64,000 nt of DNA from Crocinitomicaceae bacterium (GTDB lineage: Bacteria; Bacteroidota; Bacteroidia; Flavobacteriales_D; Crocinitomicaceae). Positions 17,274 to 24,131 of the stretch are shown here, in pieces. The stretch covers positions 1-64,000 of the forward strand of contig JAKVAQ010000003.1 of assembly GCA_022447665.1 (NCBI GenBank), in the 5' to 3' direction. The notes under the pieces are model-generated. The model had not been told where the DNA came from. It saw nothing but the letters and a program-made list of their open reading frames with translations, and ran no database searches. The first letter of the stretch is position 1, and the number at the start of each line of letters is the position of its first letter. The position numbers and the translations under genes are program-made.

Positions 17274-19028
17274 ATGAAAAGACTTTACAAATCTATTTTA
17301 GCCATATGCTTTATGGGTTCTGTGAGTGCGATGGCACAAACAACGACCTATAGCTACACTGGTAGCCTGCAAACTTACACCGTACCTGCCGGTGTTACTT
17401 CCATTGAAATATCATGCACCGGTGCTCAAGGCGGAGATGGAAATCCTGGAATTCCAGGAAACGGAGCCAATATGACCGGGACCTTCAGCGTTACACCTGG
17501 AGAAGACTTGACAATTATGGTAGGACAAAAAGGGCTTACCGGAGATTTCGTCGGCGGTGGTGGTGGAGGAAGTTTCGTTTGGAACTCTTCTGATGTTCTA
17601 TTAATTGCTGCTGGTGGCGGTGGCGGAGGTGGTCGATCAGACACTGGTGATAATACTCATATTGATGGAATTGACGCTACTACAACCGCAGTTGGAACAA
17701 ATGGAAATGGACAATTAGCAGGTGCAGGAACATCTGAAGAAGGAGGCACAATACCCCCTGGAACAGTAGGTGATTCCAGATATGCTTCGGGTGGAGCAGG
17801 ATGGAATTCTGATGGAAATGACGGCTCTTTACACGGGTGTTCCACAAATTCACTTGGCGGCCATCGTCCACTAGATGGCGGTGCTGGAGGAACAGGTGGA
17901 GGAAGTGCAGGTGCAGGAGGCTACGGCGGCGGCGGTGGCGGAAACGCTAGATGCGGTGCCGTTGGCGGCGGCGGAGGAGGAGGTTACTCCGGTGGCGGTG
18001 CTGGTGGTGAAGTTGTAGGAAACCGTTACGATGGTGGCGGTGGAGGAGGTTCCTTTAATTCGGGAACTGATCAAGTAAACACTGCTGGTGTTGGAACTGC
18101 GGATGGAGAAATTGTAATTACAGTTGTTTGTACTGGATTAGTTACTTCTTCTGAAAGTGATACACTTTGTGATGGTGATATGGTAACATTGTCTGCCTCT
18201 TCTGCAGGAACAGGAACTGTGACTTGGGACATGGGCGTTACTGATGGAGTTGCATTTACTCCTCCAGTAGGATTAAACACTTATACCGCGACATCAACTG
18301 ATCCAGGTGATTGTGATCTAGTCATTGAAATTTTGGTGGGAGAAATTCCAACGGTTGATGCCGGTTCAGATGTAAATATTTGTGAAGGTGATTCTGTGCT
18401 ATTAGACTCTGACGGTACGGCTGAAACCTATACTTGGAGTGGTGGCGCGCCTGATAGTGTTTGGTTCACCCCTTCGGCAGGTACAACAATATATACATTA
18501 ACAGGTGAAATAGATTTAACCGGATGTTCAGCTACAGATGACGTAAGTGTCGCTTATAATGTAATCAACCTAGCAGTTTCTTATAGTGGTGGAACCTTAA
18601 CCTCGGGTACTTCAGGTGCCACATATCAATGGGTTACTTGTCCTGGACTGGACCCAGTAACAGGAGCAACTTCACAAGATTTCACTCCAGTGAATAATGG
18701 GGATTACGCAGTAATAATCGATTTAAACTCTTGTATTGATACTTCTGATTGTACAACAATCGCTGATTTAGGTGTTGAATCTTTCGTAGGAAACTCTGCT
18801 ATATTGGCTTACCCTAATCCAACAGAATCTTTCGTTACTATTAACACTGGAGGAATTCAATATGAAACAATCAAAGTCTATGCTTTAGATGGTAAATGCG
18901 TTCTAGAGATACCAACAAACGGTAAAGAACAACTTGATATTGATCTTACTGAACTAAATACGGGAATATACCTTTTGGAAGCACAAGGAGAAAAAACATC
19001 CCAAACAATTAAGATTACAAAAAAGTAA
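17274..19028 (+). CDS. Secreted glycine-rich protein with T9SS sorting domain
   Basis: 584 residues. After the signal peptide (MKRLYKSILAICFMGSVSAMA) comes a domain with a YTVPAGVTSIEISCTGAQGG lead and long poly-glycine tracts (about residues 95-265), matching the pattern of the Gly-rich domain also found in animal ALK/LTK receptors (polyglycine-helix bundle). Two Ig/PKD-like segments follow (about 280-440) and a C-terminal T9SS type A sorting domain starting at YPNPTES and ending KITKK. The protein is thus predicted to be exported by Sec and T9SS and fixed to the cell surface or released. An adhesive or matrix role is plausible. It has its own promoter and terminator. Confidence 0.85.
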   Translation: MKRLYKSILAICFMGSVSAMAQTTTYSYTGSLQTYTVPAGVTSIEISCTGAQGGDGNPGIPGNGANMTGTFSVTPGEDLTIMVGQKGLTGDFVGGGGGGSFVWNSSDVLLIAAGGGGGGGRSDTGDNTHIDGIDATTTAVGTNGNGQLAGAGTSEEGGTIPPGTVGDSRYASGGAGWNSDGNDGSLHGCSTNSLGGHRPLDGGAGGTGGGSAGAGGYGGGGGGNARCGAVGGGGGGGYSGGGAGGEVVGNRYDGGGGGGSFNSGTDQVNTAGVGTADGEIVITVVCTGLVTSSESDTLCDGDMVTLSASSAGTGTVTWDMGVTDGVAFTPPVGLNTYTATSTDPGDCDLVIEILVGEIPTVDAGSDVNICEGDSVLLDSDGTAETYTWSGGAPDSVWFTPSAGTTIYTLTGEIDLTGCSATDDVSVAYNVINLAVSYSGGTLTSGTSGATYQWVTCPGLDPVTGATSQDFTPVNNGDYAVIIDLNSCIDTSDCTTIADLGVESFVGNSAILAYPNPTESFVTINTGGIQYETIKVYALDGKCVLEIPTNGKEQLDIDLTELNTGIYLLEAQGEKTSQTIKITKK

Positions 19029-19047
19029 ATTAACCTTCAAGAAACAG

Positions 19048-19084
19048 AAAGCCCTGCCCATAAATTGGTGTAGGGCTTTTTTTA
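19048..19084 (+). terminator. Intrinsic terminator after the glycine-rich protein
   Basis: Stem AAAGCCCT (19048-19055) / AGGGCTTT (19072-19079) followed by a T-run extending to 19083. Confidence 0.85.
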
Positions 19085-19147
19085 TTGGGGTCAAAATCAT
19101 GAGTGAAAAACTGTCCGTTGATAAAAGAAATTGGTCATTCACAAAGA

Positions 19148-19181
19148 TTTGCCCCACGAGAAACCACCTTTCTTACCTTTG
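19148..19181 (+). promoter_or_regulatory. Promoter of a candidate small RNA
   Basis: TTTG (19148-19151), 22 bases, TACCTTTG (19174-19181): a full match to the Bacteroidota promoter pair. No ORF of useful length follows before the terminator at 19229-19267. Confidence 0.55.
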
Positions 19182-19187
19182 AGTGTA

Positions 19188-19270
19188 GTTATAACAGAGA
19201 TTTAAAAAATTCATGGTTGAATGAGAGCATCCCTATCTAGACGCTAAATGTTTAGGTAGGGATTTTTATT
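19188..19270 (+). ncRNA. Candidate small RNA (about 80 nt)
   Basis: The segment begins at the predicted start of the 19148-19181 promoter and ends at a Rho-independent terminator: outer stem ATCCCTA (19229-19235) / TAGGGAT (19257-19263), inner stem CTAA / TTAG, T-run 19263-19267. The only start codon inside opens a three-codon ORF. The unit is bounded upstream by the terminator of the glycine-rich gene and downstream by the separate promoter of the nitroreductase gene, so it looks like an independent transcription unit rather than a leader. I do not recognise a known RNA family. Confidence 0.45.
19229..19267 (+). terminator. Terminator of the candidate small RNA
   Basis: Seven-bp outer stem and four-bp inner stem separated by an internal loop, directly followed by TTTTT. 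Its position 45 bases before the nitroreductase start means it either ends a short RNA or attenuates read-through. Confidence 0.7.
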
Positions 19271-19286
19271 TCACTGAGATTACATC

Positions 19287-19294
19287 TAAATTTG
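19287..19294 (+). promoter_or_regulatory. -7 box of the nitroreductase promoter
   Basis: TAAATTTG matches TAnnTTTG, 18 bases before the ATG at 19313; the T-run of the preceding terminator lies at the -33 distance. Confidence 0.45.
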
Positions 19295-19312
19295 TGATAT
19301 AAAACAGACTAG

Positions 19313-19909
19313 ATGAAATACAATCTCAGCGAAATTTCAGACTTGATAAAGGATAGAAGAACCATTTATCCTGAATTTTATTCCGACAGAAAAATCCACA
19401 AAGAACAAGTAGAGACTATACTTAACAATGCCATTTGGGCACCTAACCATGGATCTACTCAGCCTTGGCAATTTCATGTGTTCATGGACGATGGACGTAA
19501 GCGTTTAGCGAATTTCTTATCAGAATTATACCTAAACAAAACAAGGCCAGAAGACGTTAAAGAAATAAAGCTTAATAAGCTTAAGAATAGACCATTAATG
19601 GCTGGAGCAGTGATCGCTGTATCTTTAAAAAGGAGTGAAGAAGAAAGAATTCCCGAGCTTGAAGAAATAGAAGCTGTTGCGTGTGCAATTCAGAATATGT
19701 ACTTAACATGCACCGCTTGGGGATTAGGAGCTTTTTGGTCGTCTCCTAAGTTGATATATGGTCAGGAAATGAATGAATTTTTAGAAATTGGAGAGAAGGA
19801 CAAGTGTTTGGCTCTTTTTTACGTTGGCTACGTTAAGGAAGACTATGAATGGCCAAAAGGGCAACGTAGACCTATAGAATATTTTACAACATGGCACGAA
19901 CAAGAATAG
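19313..19909 (+). CDS. Nitroreductase family protein
   Basis: 198 residues, typical of the short YdjA-like nitroreductases. The FMN-binding signature is visible at RRTIYPEFY (RRxxR/S-type start) and in APNHGSTQPWQFHVF; the C-terminal GLGAFWSSP loop is also conserved. These homodimeric FMN enzymes reduce nitro groups, quinones or flavins with NAD(P)H. The physiological substrate is not evident. Its last 19 bases overlap the next gene in another frame. Confidence 0.88.
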   Translation: MKYNLSEISDLIKDRRTIYPEFYSDRKIHKEQVETILNNAIWAPNHGSTQPWQFHVFMDDGRKRLANFLSELYLNKTRPEDVKEIKLNKLKNRPLMAGAVIAVSLKRSEEERIPELEEIEAVACAIQNMYLTCTAWGLGAFWSSPKLIYGQEMNEFLEIGEKDKCLALFYVGYVKEDYEWPKGQRRPIEYFTTWHEQE

Positions 19910-20241
19910 GCAATTTTGGATTGGTAAACTACCGGGAACATCCGACGCAGAAAAATTACTGGGTTTTTAATTTCATGTCAGAATCTGAGGCGAATCTATT
20001 TGAAGAAATTTTAAATCGTGAAAAGATTTGGTTTGAGAAGGACGAAGATGAGGTTCAAGCTGGACGAACGTTTTTATTTGGCGTTAAAAGGGATGATTTT
20101 TCGCGAGCACAAAGAGCCAACTTTGAAGTGGCTGCAAAACACAGAAAGCCATTAATCACCAACAAAATTTTACGTTATTCACTACTTATTATCTTCTTTG
20201 GATTTTTGAGCTTGGCAATAATTGGATATGTAAAAAGTTAA
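19891..20241 (+). CDS. Unknown protein with C-terminal membrane anchor
   Basis: 116 residues. A soluble mixed alpha/beta part (about 1-90: NYWVFNFMSESEANLFEEILN... resembles a small ferredoxin-like fold by pattern) is followed by one transmembrane helix near the C-terminus (about 95-113). No family recognised. The ATG lies inside the 3' end of the nitroreductase gene (19-base overlap), suggesting translational coupling and perhaps a joint role. Confidence 0.6.
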   Translation: MARTRIGNFGLVNYREHPTQKNYWVFNFMSESEANLFEEILNREKIWFEKDEDEVQAGRTFLFGVKRDDFSRAQRANFEVAAKHRKPLITNKILRYSLLIIFFGFLSLAIIGYVKS

Positions 20242-20298
20242 CTTAACTAGGTTTTTATACCCTATTTTAAAAGTGTGTAACCGCCTTACTTTGTTTAC

Positions 20299-21009
20299 AT
20301 GAAACGATTTTTAATACTTATCATCATTCTATCTTCCACTGCGAGTTTCGCTCAGGAAGGCAGCACTCTTTTTGGTATTCAGTATAAACCAATAATTCCA
20401 AACAGGATCATAGGAACCTTTGAACAAGATTTTAGTGCCGACCAACTAACATCTAGTATACGACAGCGTATTGGACATTCTTACGGAATGATGATTCGTC
20501 ATGGCTTCACCGATATGTTTTCTCTTGAAGTGGGGTTAAACTATAACTTTAGAAAATTTGGACTAGACTGGGCGGTTCAGGACTCTGGATACTCAGCGGT
20601 CAGTGATGTTCGAGTCGTGAGTTATGAAATGCCTGTAATGGGGCTAGTATTCATACAGCTTGGGAAACAATTTTGGATGGACGCTGCTATCGGAAGCAGT
20701 ATTACCTTCTTCTCTTCGGATGTTCAAGTTTTTGAACCTATAAATGTAGGAGAATACTTCCTTCAAGAGGGAGCGTATAATAGTAAAATACAAGGAGCTT
20801 TCTTAGCCAATCTCGGATTTGAGTATAGGACTAAGAAGTCAGGGTTCTTTCATTTAGGCGCTTCTTATCACTTGCCTTATGCTCCCATAATGAACTGGGC
20901 CATGAGTTATGAGCATACTTCTGGGCAATCGCTATCAGTACAAACGCTGCGTGGGTCCTATTTAACCTTGGATTTTCGTTATTTCTTACCTGAAAACAAA
21001 GATGACTAA
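20299..21009 (+). CDS. Outer-membrane beta-barrel protein
   Basis: 236 residues with a signal peptide (MKRFLILIIILSSTASFAQ) and alternating beta strands rich in aromatic and Gly residues (GMMIRHGFTDMFSLEVGLNYNF, LGFEYRTKKSGFFHLGASY, LTLDFRYFLPE), the usual look of a small 8-10-stranded outer-membrane barrel. No transporter or enzyme signature is seen. The stop overlaps the next gene by 8 bases, so the two are likely translated from one mRNA. Confidence 0.7.
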   Translation: MKRFLILIIILSSTASFAQEGSTLFGIQYKPIIPNRIIGTFEQDFSADQLTSSIRQRIGHSYGMMIRHGFTDMFSLEVGLNYNFRKFGLDWAVQDSGYSAVSDVRVVSYEMPVMGLVFIQLGKQFWMDAAIGSSITFFSSDVQVFEPINVGEYFLQEGAYNSKIQGAFLANLGFEYRTKKSGFFHLGASYHLPYAPIMNWAMSYEHTSGQSLSVQTLRGSYLTLDFRYFLPENKDD

Positions 21010-21448
21010 AGCAAGCCTCATCGATTTTCTAAAAAAAGAAATCACAGAAAAAATTGAAGCCGTTTTATCAGAGCTCAATGGAATTCAAAAAGCTAAGGCT
21101 TCGGAAACTAAAAGCAGTGCTGGCGATAAATATGAAACAAGCCGTGAGATGATGCGCTTTGAAGAGGAAAAAGCCAATACCCAACTCTCAAAGCTTCGAC
21201 AACAACTGCATCAATTAAAACAGATCAATCCTACTCAAACCCATGACACCATACAATTCGGAAGTCTAGTGGTTACAAGTGAATCTACTTTTCTAATGGG
21301 CATTCCAGTAGGGAAAGTAAATTTCCAAGATCAAGAGGTTTTCGCTATCTCATTAGCCTCTCCAATGGGACAAAATTTTCTGAAGAAACAAGTTGGAGAT
21401 GAGATATCTATGAATAATTTAACATATAAAATCACAGAAATAAACTGA
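21002..21448 (+). CDS. GreA/GreB-like protein
   Basis: 148 residues arranged like transcript-cleavage factors: an N-terminal coiled-coil hairpin (about 1-80, Lys/Glu-rich) and a C-terminal FKBP-like domain with GSLVVTSE... and FAISLASPMGQNFLKKQVGDEI, close to the GreA end (ISPxSPxGxALxGKxVGD). Gre factors insert the coiled coil into the RNA polymerase secondary channel. The tip acidic pair typical of active Gre proteins cannot be identified with certainty (a DKYET segment lies near the turn), so it may be a regulator rather than a cleavage factor. Confidence 0.7.
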   Translation: MTKASLIDFLKKEITEKIEAVLSELNGIQKAKASETKSSAGDKYETSREMMRFEEEKANTQLSKLRQQLHQLKQINPTQTHDTIQFGSLVVTSESTFLMGIPVGKVNFQDQEVFAISLASPMGQNFLKKQVGDEISMNNLTYKITEIN

Positions 21449-21476
21449 TTTTCAGATAAATTCTGAATTATTCATG

Positions 21477-21484
21477 TACTTTAG
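21477..21484 (+). promoter_or_regulatory. Probable -7 box of the cold-shock gene
   Basis: TACTTTAG differs from TAnnTTTG at one position and lies 24 bases before the ATG at 21509. Confidence 0.3.
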
Positions 21485-21508
21485 CACTTTATTATTAATT
21501 ATTTCAGA

Positions 21509-21700
21509 ATGGCTAAAGGAACAGTAAAGTTCTTCAACGACACAAAAGGATTTGGATTTATAGTTGAAGAAGGAACCAACAAAGAGCACTTTGTGCATGT
21601 ATCAGGATTAATCGACGAGATTAAAGAAGGTGATGAAGTTGAGTTCGAATTAAAAGAAGGAAGAAAAGGCTTAAACGCAATTGACGTAAAAGTCGTTTAG
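21509..21700 (+). CDS. Cold-shock domain protein (CspA family)
   Basis: 63 residues forming one cold-shock domain: GTVKFFNDTKGFGFI contains RNP1 (KGFGFI) and HFVHVS is RNP2. These OB-fold proteins bind single-stranded RNA/DNA and melt mRNA structure. A separate gene with its own probable promoter and a strong terminator. Slightly shorter than typical 66-70-residue members but complete. Confidence 0.95.
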   Translation: MAKGTVKFFNDTKGFGFIVEEGTNKEHFVHVSGLIDEIKEGDEVEFELKEGRKGLNAIDVKVV

Positions 21701-21722
21701 ATAAACTTTATTTTTTTGAATG

Positions 21723-21757
21723 TCCCGAGTTAACAATGTTGGCTCGGGATTTTTTTA
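21723..21757 (+). terminator. Intrinsic terminator of the cold-shock gene
   Basis: Stem TCCCGAG (21723-21729) / CTCGGGA (21743-21749), extended inside by weaker pairs, then a run of T. It runs into the 3' end of the convergent gene at 21755. Confidence 0.88.
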
Positions 21758-23176
21758 TTCAGCCTTGATTGGTTCTTTTACATGACCAAACAATTCGTAA
21801 TACTTGATTGCCTTAGCCACATTTTCAGGAACATCATTTTCCCACGACATATCTCCTTTTCTAATCTTACTCAACACATGATCTGAAAGAATATGGAGTA
21901 AATCATTATCAAAATGTTCTATACAAGCAACCTTATCGGACGCTTTCATAAACTGGAAAAGTCCTGCTAATTTTTCAGGAACTTTAAAATTATCTGCCGT
22001 ATAAAGGTCATCCGATTCTGGATTAATCGCTGGATAAACAAACATTTTAACGTTGTGTCCAAACCCTCTACCAAAAGCCTCTAACAAACCTCCATTTAAG
22101 GTATCGTAGTATTTCTCCTCAAAAATAGTTTGAAGGTTATAAACCCCTAAAAGCACTCCAATCTTTTTACCTCTTGTTATACCTGATAGGTATTCGATCA
22201 TTTTATAATGCTTAAGGTAGTTCGAGATCATCACGGTATGCCCCATTGAACCTAATAATTCGGCTCTATCAATAAAATCTTTAGCGGAAATTTTTCCCTC
22301 TGCTGTTAGATCTTTAAGTGTTAATTCTAGTAAGATCGTAGTGTTGTCCTGATCCACTTCCTCCTCTTGGAAGTATTGTGACGACCCATTCTCAATCATA
22401 TCGACATGGATCTTTGTCATTGGACGGAAACGACCTCTCATGAGCAGCACATTCTTTTTGTAAAGCGCCGTACTAGGCTGTAGTACCTTTCCTGTTTGGT
22501 CAAACATAGTTGCATCTGTGCACCCTCTTTTTACCAAATTCAGCGCTAGTATTCTATTGTCAACATGTCCTAAATCTGGACCCGAAGCACGAATCATATC
22601 AATCTCCATACGCTCACGCGGAAGACGGTGCGTTAACGCATCCAAGAATTCATCGATATTGGTTTGAGCGAAATAACATGCATAAATTAAGTTAACACCA
22701 AGAATACCTAATGCCTCTTGCTGTCGTTTGTTACTATTATCATGCATTTTTACGTGAATAATCACTTCATTCGGCTCTGCACCAACTTCATGTTGGAATC
22801 TTAGACCTAACCACCCTTGACCTTGATTAGTCTTGTGATAGTTCAACGACTCTACAGTATTTGCAAATGCGAAAAAACGACTTGTTTTACCTCTTTCCGT
22901 TAACGTCTCGTGAATTGTTGAGTATTCTTTGTCAAGCATTTGTTCAAGACGCTCTTCACAGACATATCGTTTACATTCTCCGTATAAGGTATCCGACATT
23001 TTCATGTCATACGCTGAATGCGTGTATGCAATCGTTCCCGAGGAACCACCCGCCTTAAAAAAATTCGCTGCTACCTCTTGCCCAGCTCCAATCTCTGCGA
23101 ATGAACCATAAATATCTGGATTCAAATTTACTTTTAATGCTCTTTCTTCTGTTGTGAGTCTTCTGCCCTCGCTCAT
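21755..23176 (-). CDS. Conserved cytoplasmic protein of unknown function
   Basis: 473 residues, no signal peptide and no membrane segments. The N-terminal region (IYGSFAEIGAGQEVAANFFKAGGSSGTIAYTHSAYDM) and the central LTHRLPRERMEIDMIRASGPDLGHVDNR segment look highly constrained, and a GKKIGVLLGVYNLQTIFEEKYY stretch lies in the C-terminal third. I recognise this as a conserved protein found across Bacteroidota and some other phyla but cannot assign a reaction; annotations linking it to TonB receptors would not fit a soluble protein like this. It is a lone gene, convergent with the cold-shock gene. Confidence 0.8.
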   Translation of the reverse strand: MSEGRRLTTEERALKVNLNPDIYGSFAEIGAGQEVAANFFKAGGSSGTIAYTHSAYDMKMSDTLYGECKRYVCEERLEQMLDKEYSTIHETLTERGKTSRFFAFANTVESLNYHKTNQGQGWLGLRFQHEVGAEPNEVIIHVKMHDNSNKRQQEALGILGVNLIYACYFAQTNIDEFLDALTHRLPRERMEIDMIRASGPDLGHVDNRILALNLVKRGCTDATMFDQTGKVLQPSTALYKKNVLLMRGRFRPMTKIHVDMIENGSSQYFQEEEVDQDNTTILLELTLKDLTAEGKISAKDFIDRAELLGSMGHTVMISNYLKHYKMIEYLSGITRGKKIGVLLGVYNLQTIFEEKYYDTLNGGLLEAFGRGFGHNVKMFVYPAINPESDDLYTADNFKVPEKLAGLFQFMKASDKVACIEHFDNDLLHILSDHVLSKIRKGDMSWENDVPENVAKAIKYYELFGHVKEPIKAE

Positions 23177-23259
23177 GCTTTCAAAAATGGTACCACGTAA
23201 AATTAATCAACTTTACGCAAAAACTGAGGAATATTCGACGAAATAAGGGGTTTCTAATA

Positions 23260-24099
23260 CTATTTCTTAAAAAATTCATCTGCTTTCTTCTTCGCCATCA
23301 TTTTCATGAAAGAAAAACGGTACGTAAAGCCTGCTTCTGCGAACCAATGATCAGCAGAAAAACCATCGATTACTCCGCCATAAAAATCTAACACGAAGTC
23401 ACGACCAATATTTACAGAAAGTCCAGCATCAACAACATATTCACCCCATTGAAATTCATAGTTTCCTTCGGCAAAAATTGTAGTTTTCCCGAGGTTATAT
23501 GAAACATTGAAGATTGCAGGAAATACAGGACCGTTTCCAAAGCCCGGATAAACTAATCCAAAGTTCATTAAAATGTCAAGTTTTCCAAAATCATTTAAAG
23601 TAGCCAAAATAAACTCTGCCCCGTAGTTATTTTGCCCCATACTTTCACGCCTAAATTTAACACGTGACTGCAGCGCCATAGTAGGTACCCATTTTCTCCC
23701 TTTTAAGAATGAGTATCTAACACCTAGTAAAGGTGAATTCATGCTTCCATCTGAAACAGTATTGTCAAAAGTAGCGTCATAAGCCTTGAACGACTCATGC
23801 GTAAATGTGGTATTGATTTCCAGATTATTTGAAAGACCAATTTTAATATCAGTTGGAACAAACATTCGATTGGTGTAACTTCCATCAAATAACGGATCAT
23901 TCCATCGTTGAAATCTATAACCGCTTTGTACTTGAAGGGTCACAAATCCACAGGTTAAAGCAGACATGGAATTTCCGGGTCTATCAGATCGAACATCTCC
24001 AATTAAATTGTCGATGAATTTATCTGTATTAAAATTGAACTGTGCTTGTGCATATATGCCCAAAAATAGGGCAAAGGTTAGTGTCGCAATTCTTACCAT
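23260..24099 (-). CDS. Outer-membrane channel-like protein (phenol-degradation MetA type)
   Basis: 279 residues with a short signal peptide ending AQAQ. The segment DRPGNSMSALTCGFVTLQVQ and the following beta strands match the transporter family often annotated as putative MetA-pathway phenol degradation proteins, i.e. 12-14-stranded outer-membrane channels. The end (YRFSFMKMMAKKKADEFFKK) is unusually basic for a barrel terminus. Substrate unknown. It follows tex by 32 bases on the same strand and may share its transcript. Confidence 0.7.
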   Translation of the reverse strand: MVRIATLTFALFLGIYAQAQFNFNTDKFIDNLIGDVRSDRPGNSMSALTCGFVTLQVQSGYRFQRWNDPLFDGSYTNRMFVPTDIKIGLSNNLEINTTFTHESFKAYDATFDNTVSDGSMNSPLLGVRYSFLKGRKWVPTMALQSRVKFRRESMGQNNYGAEFILATLNDFGKLDILMNFGLVYPGFGNGPVFPAIFNVSYNLGKTTIFAEGNYEFQWGEYVVDAGLSVNIGRDFVLDFYGGVIDGFSADHWFAEAGFTYRFSFMKMMAKKKADEFFKK

Positions 24100-24131
24100 A
24101 GGTCAAAGATAGTGGAATAATCGTGCCAGTA

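Noticed and set aside
17426-18280. Several Pro/Ser/Thr-rich open frames on the minus strand
   Set aside because: They are shadows of the glycine-rich tracts (GGN codons read as proline codons); the plus-strand gene has a signal peptide and a T9SS domain.
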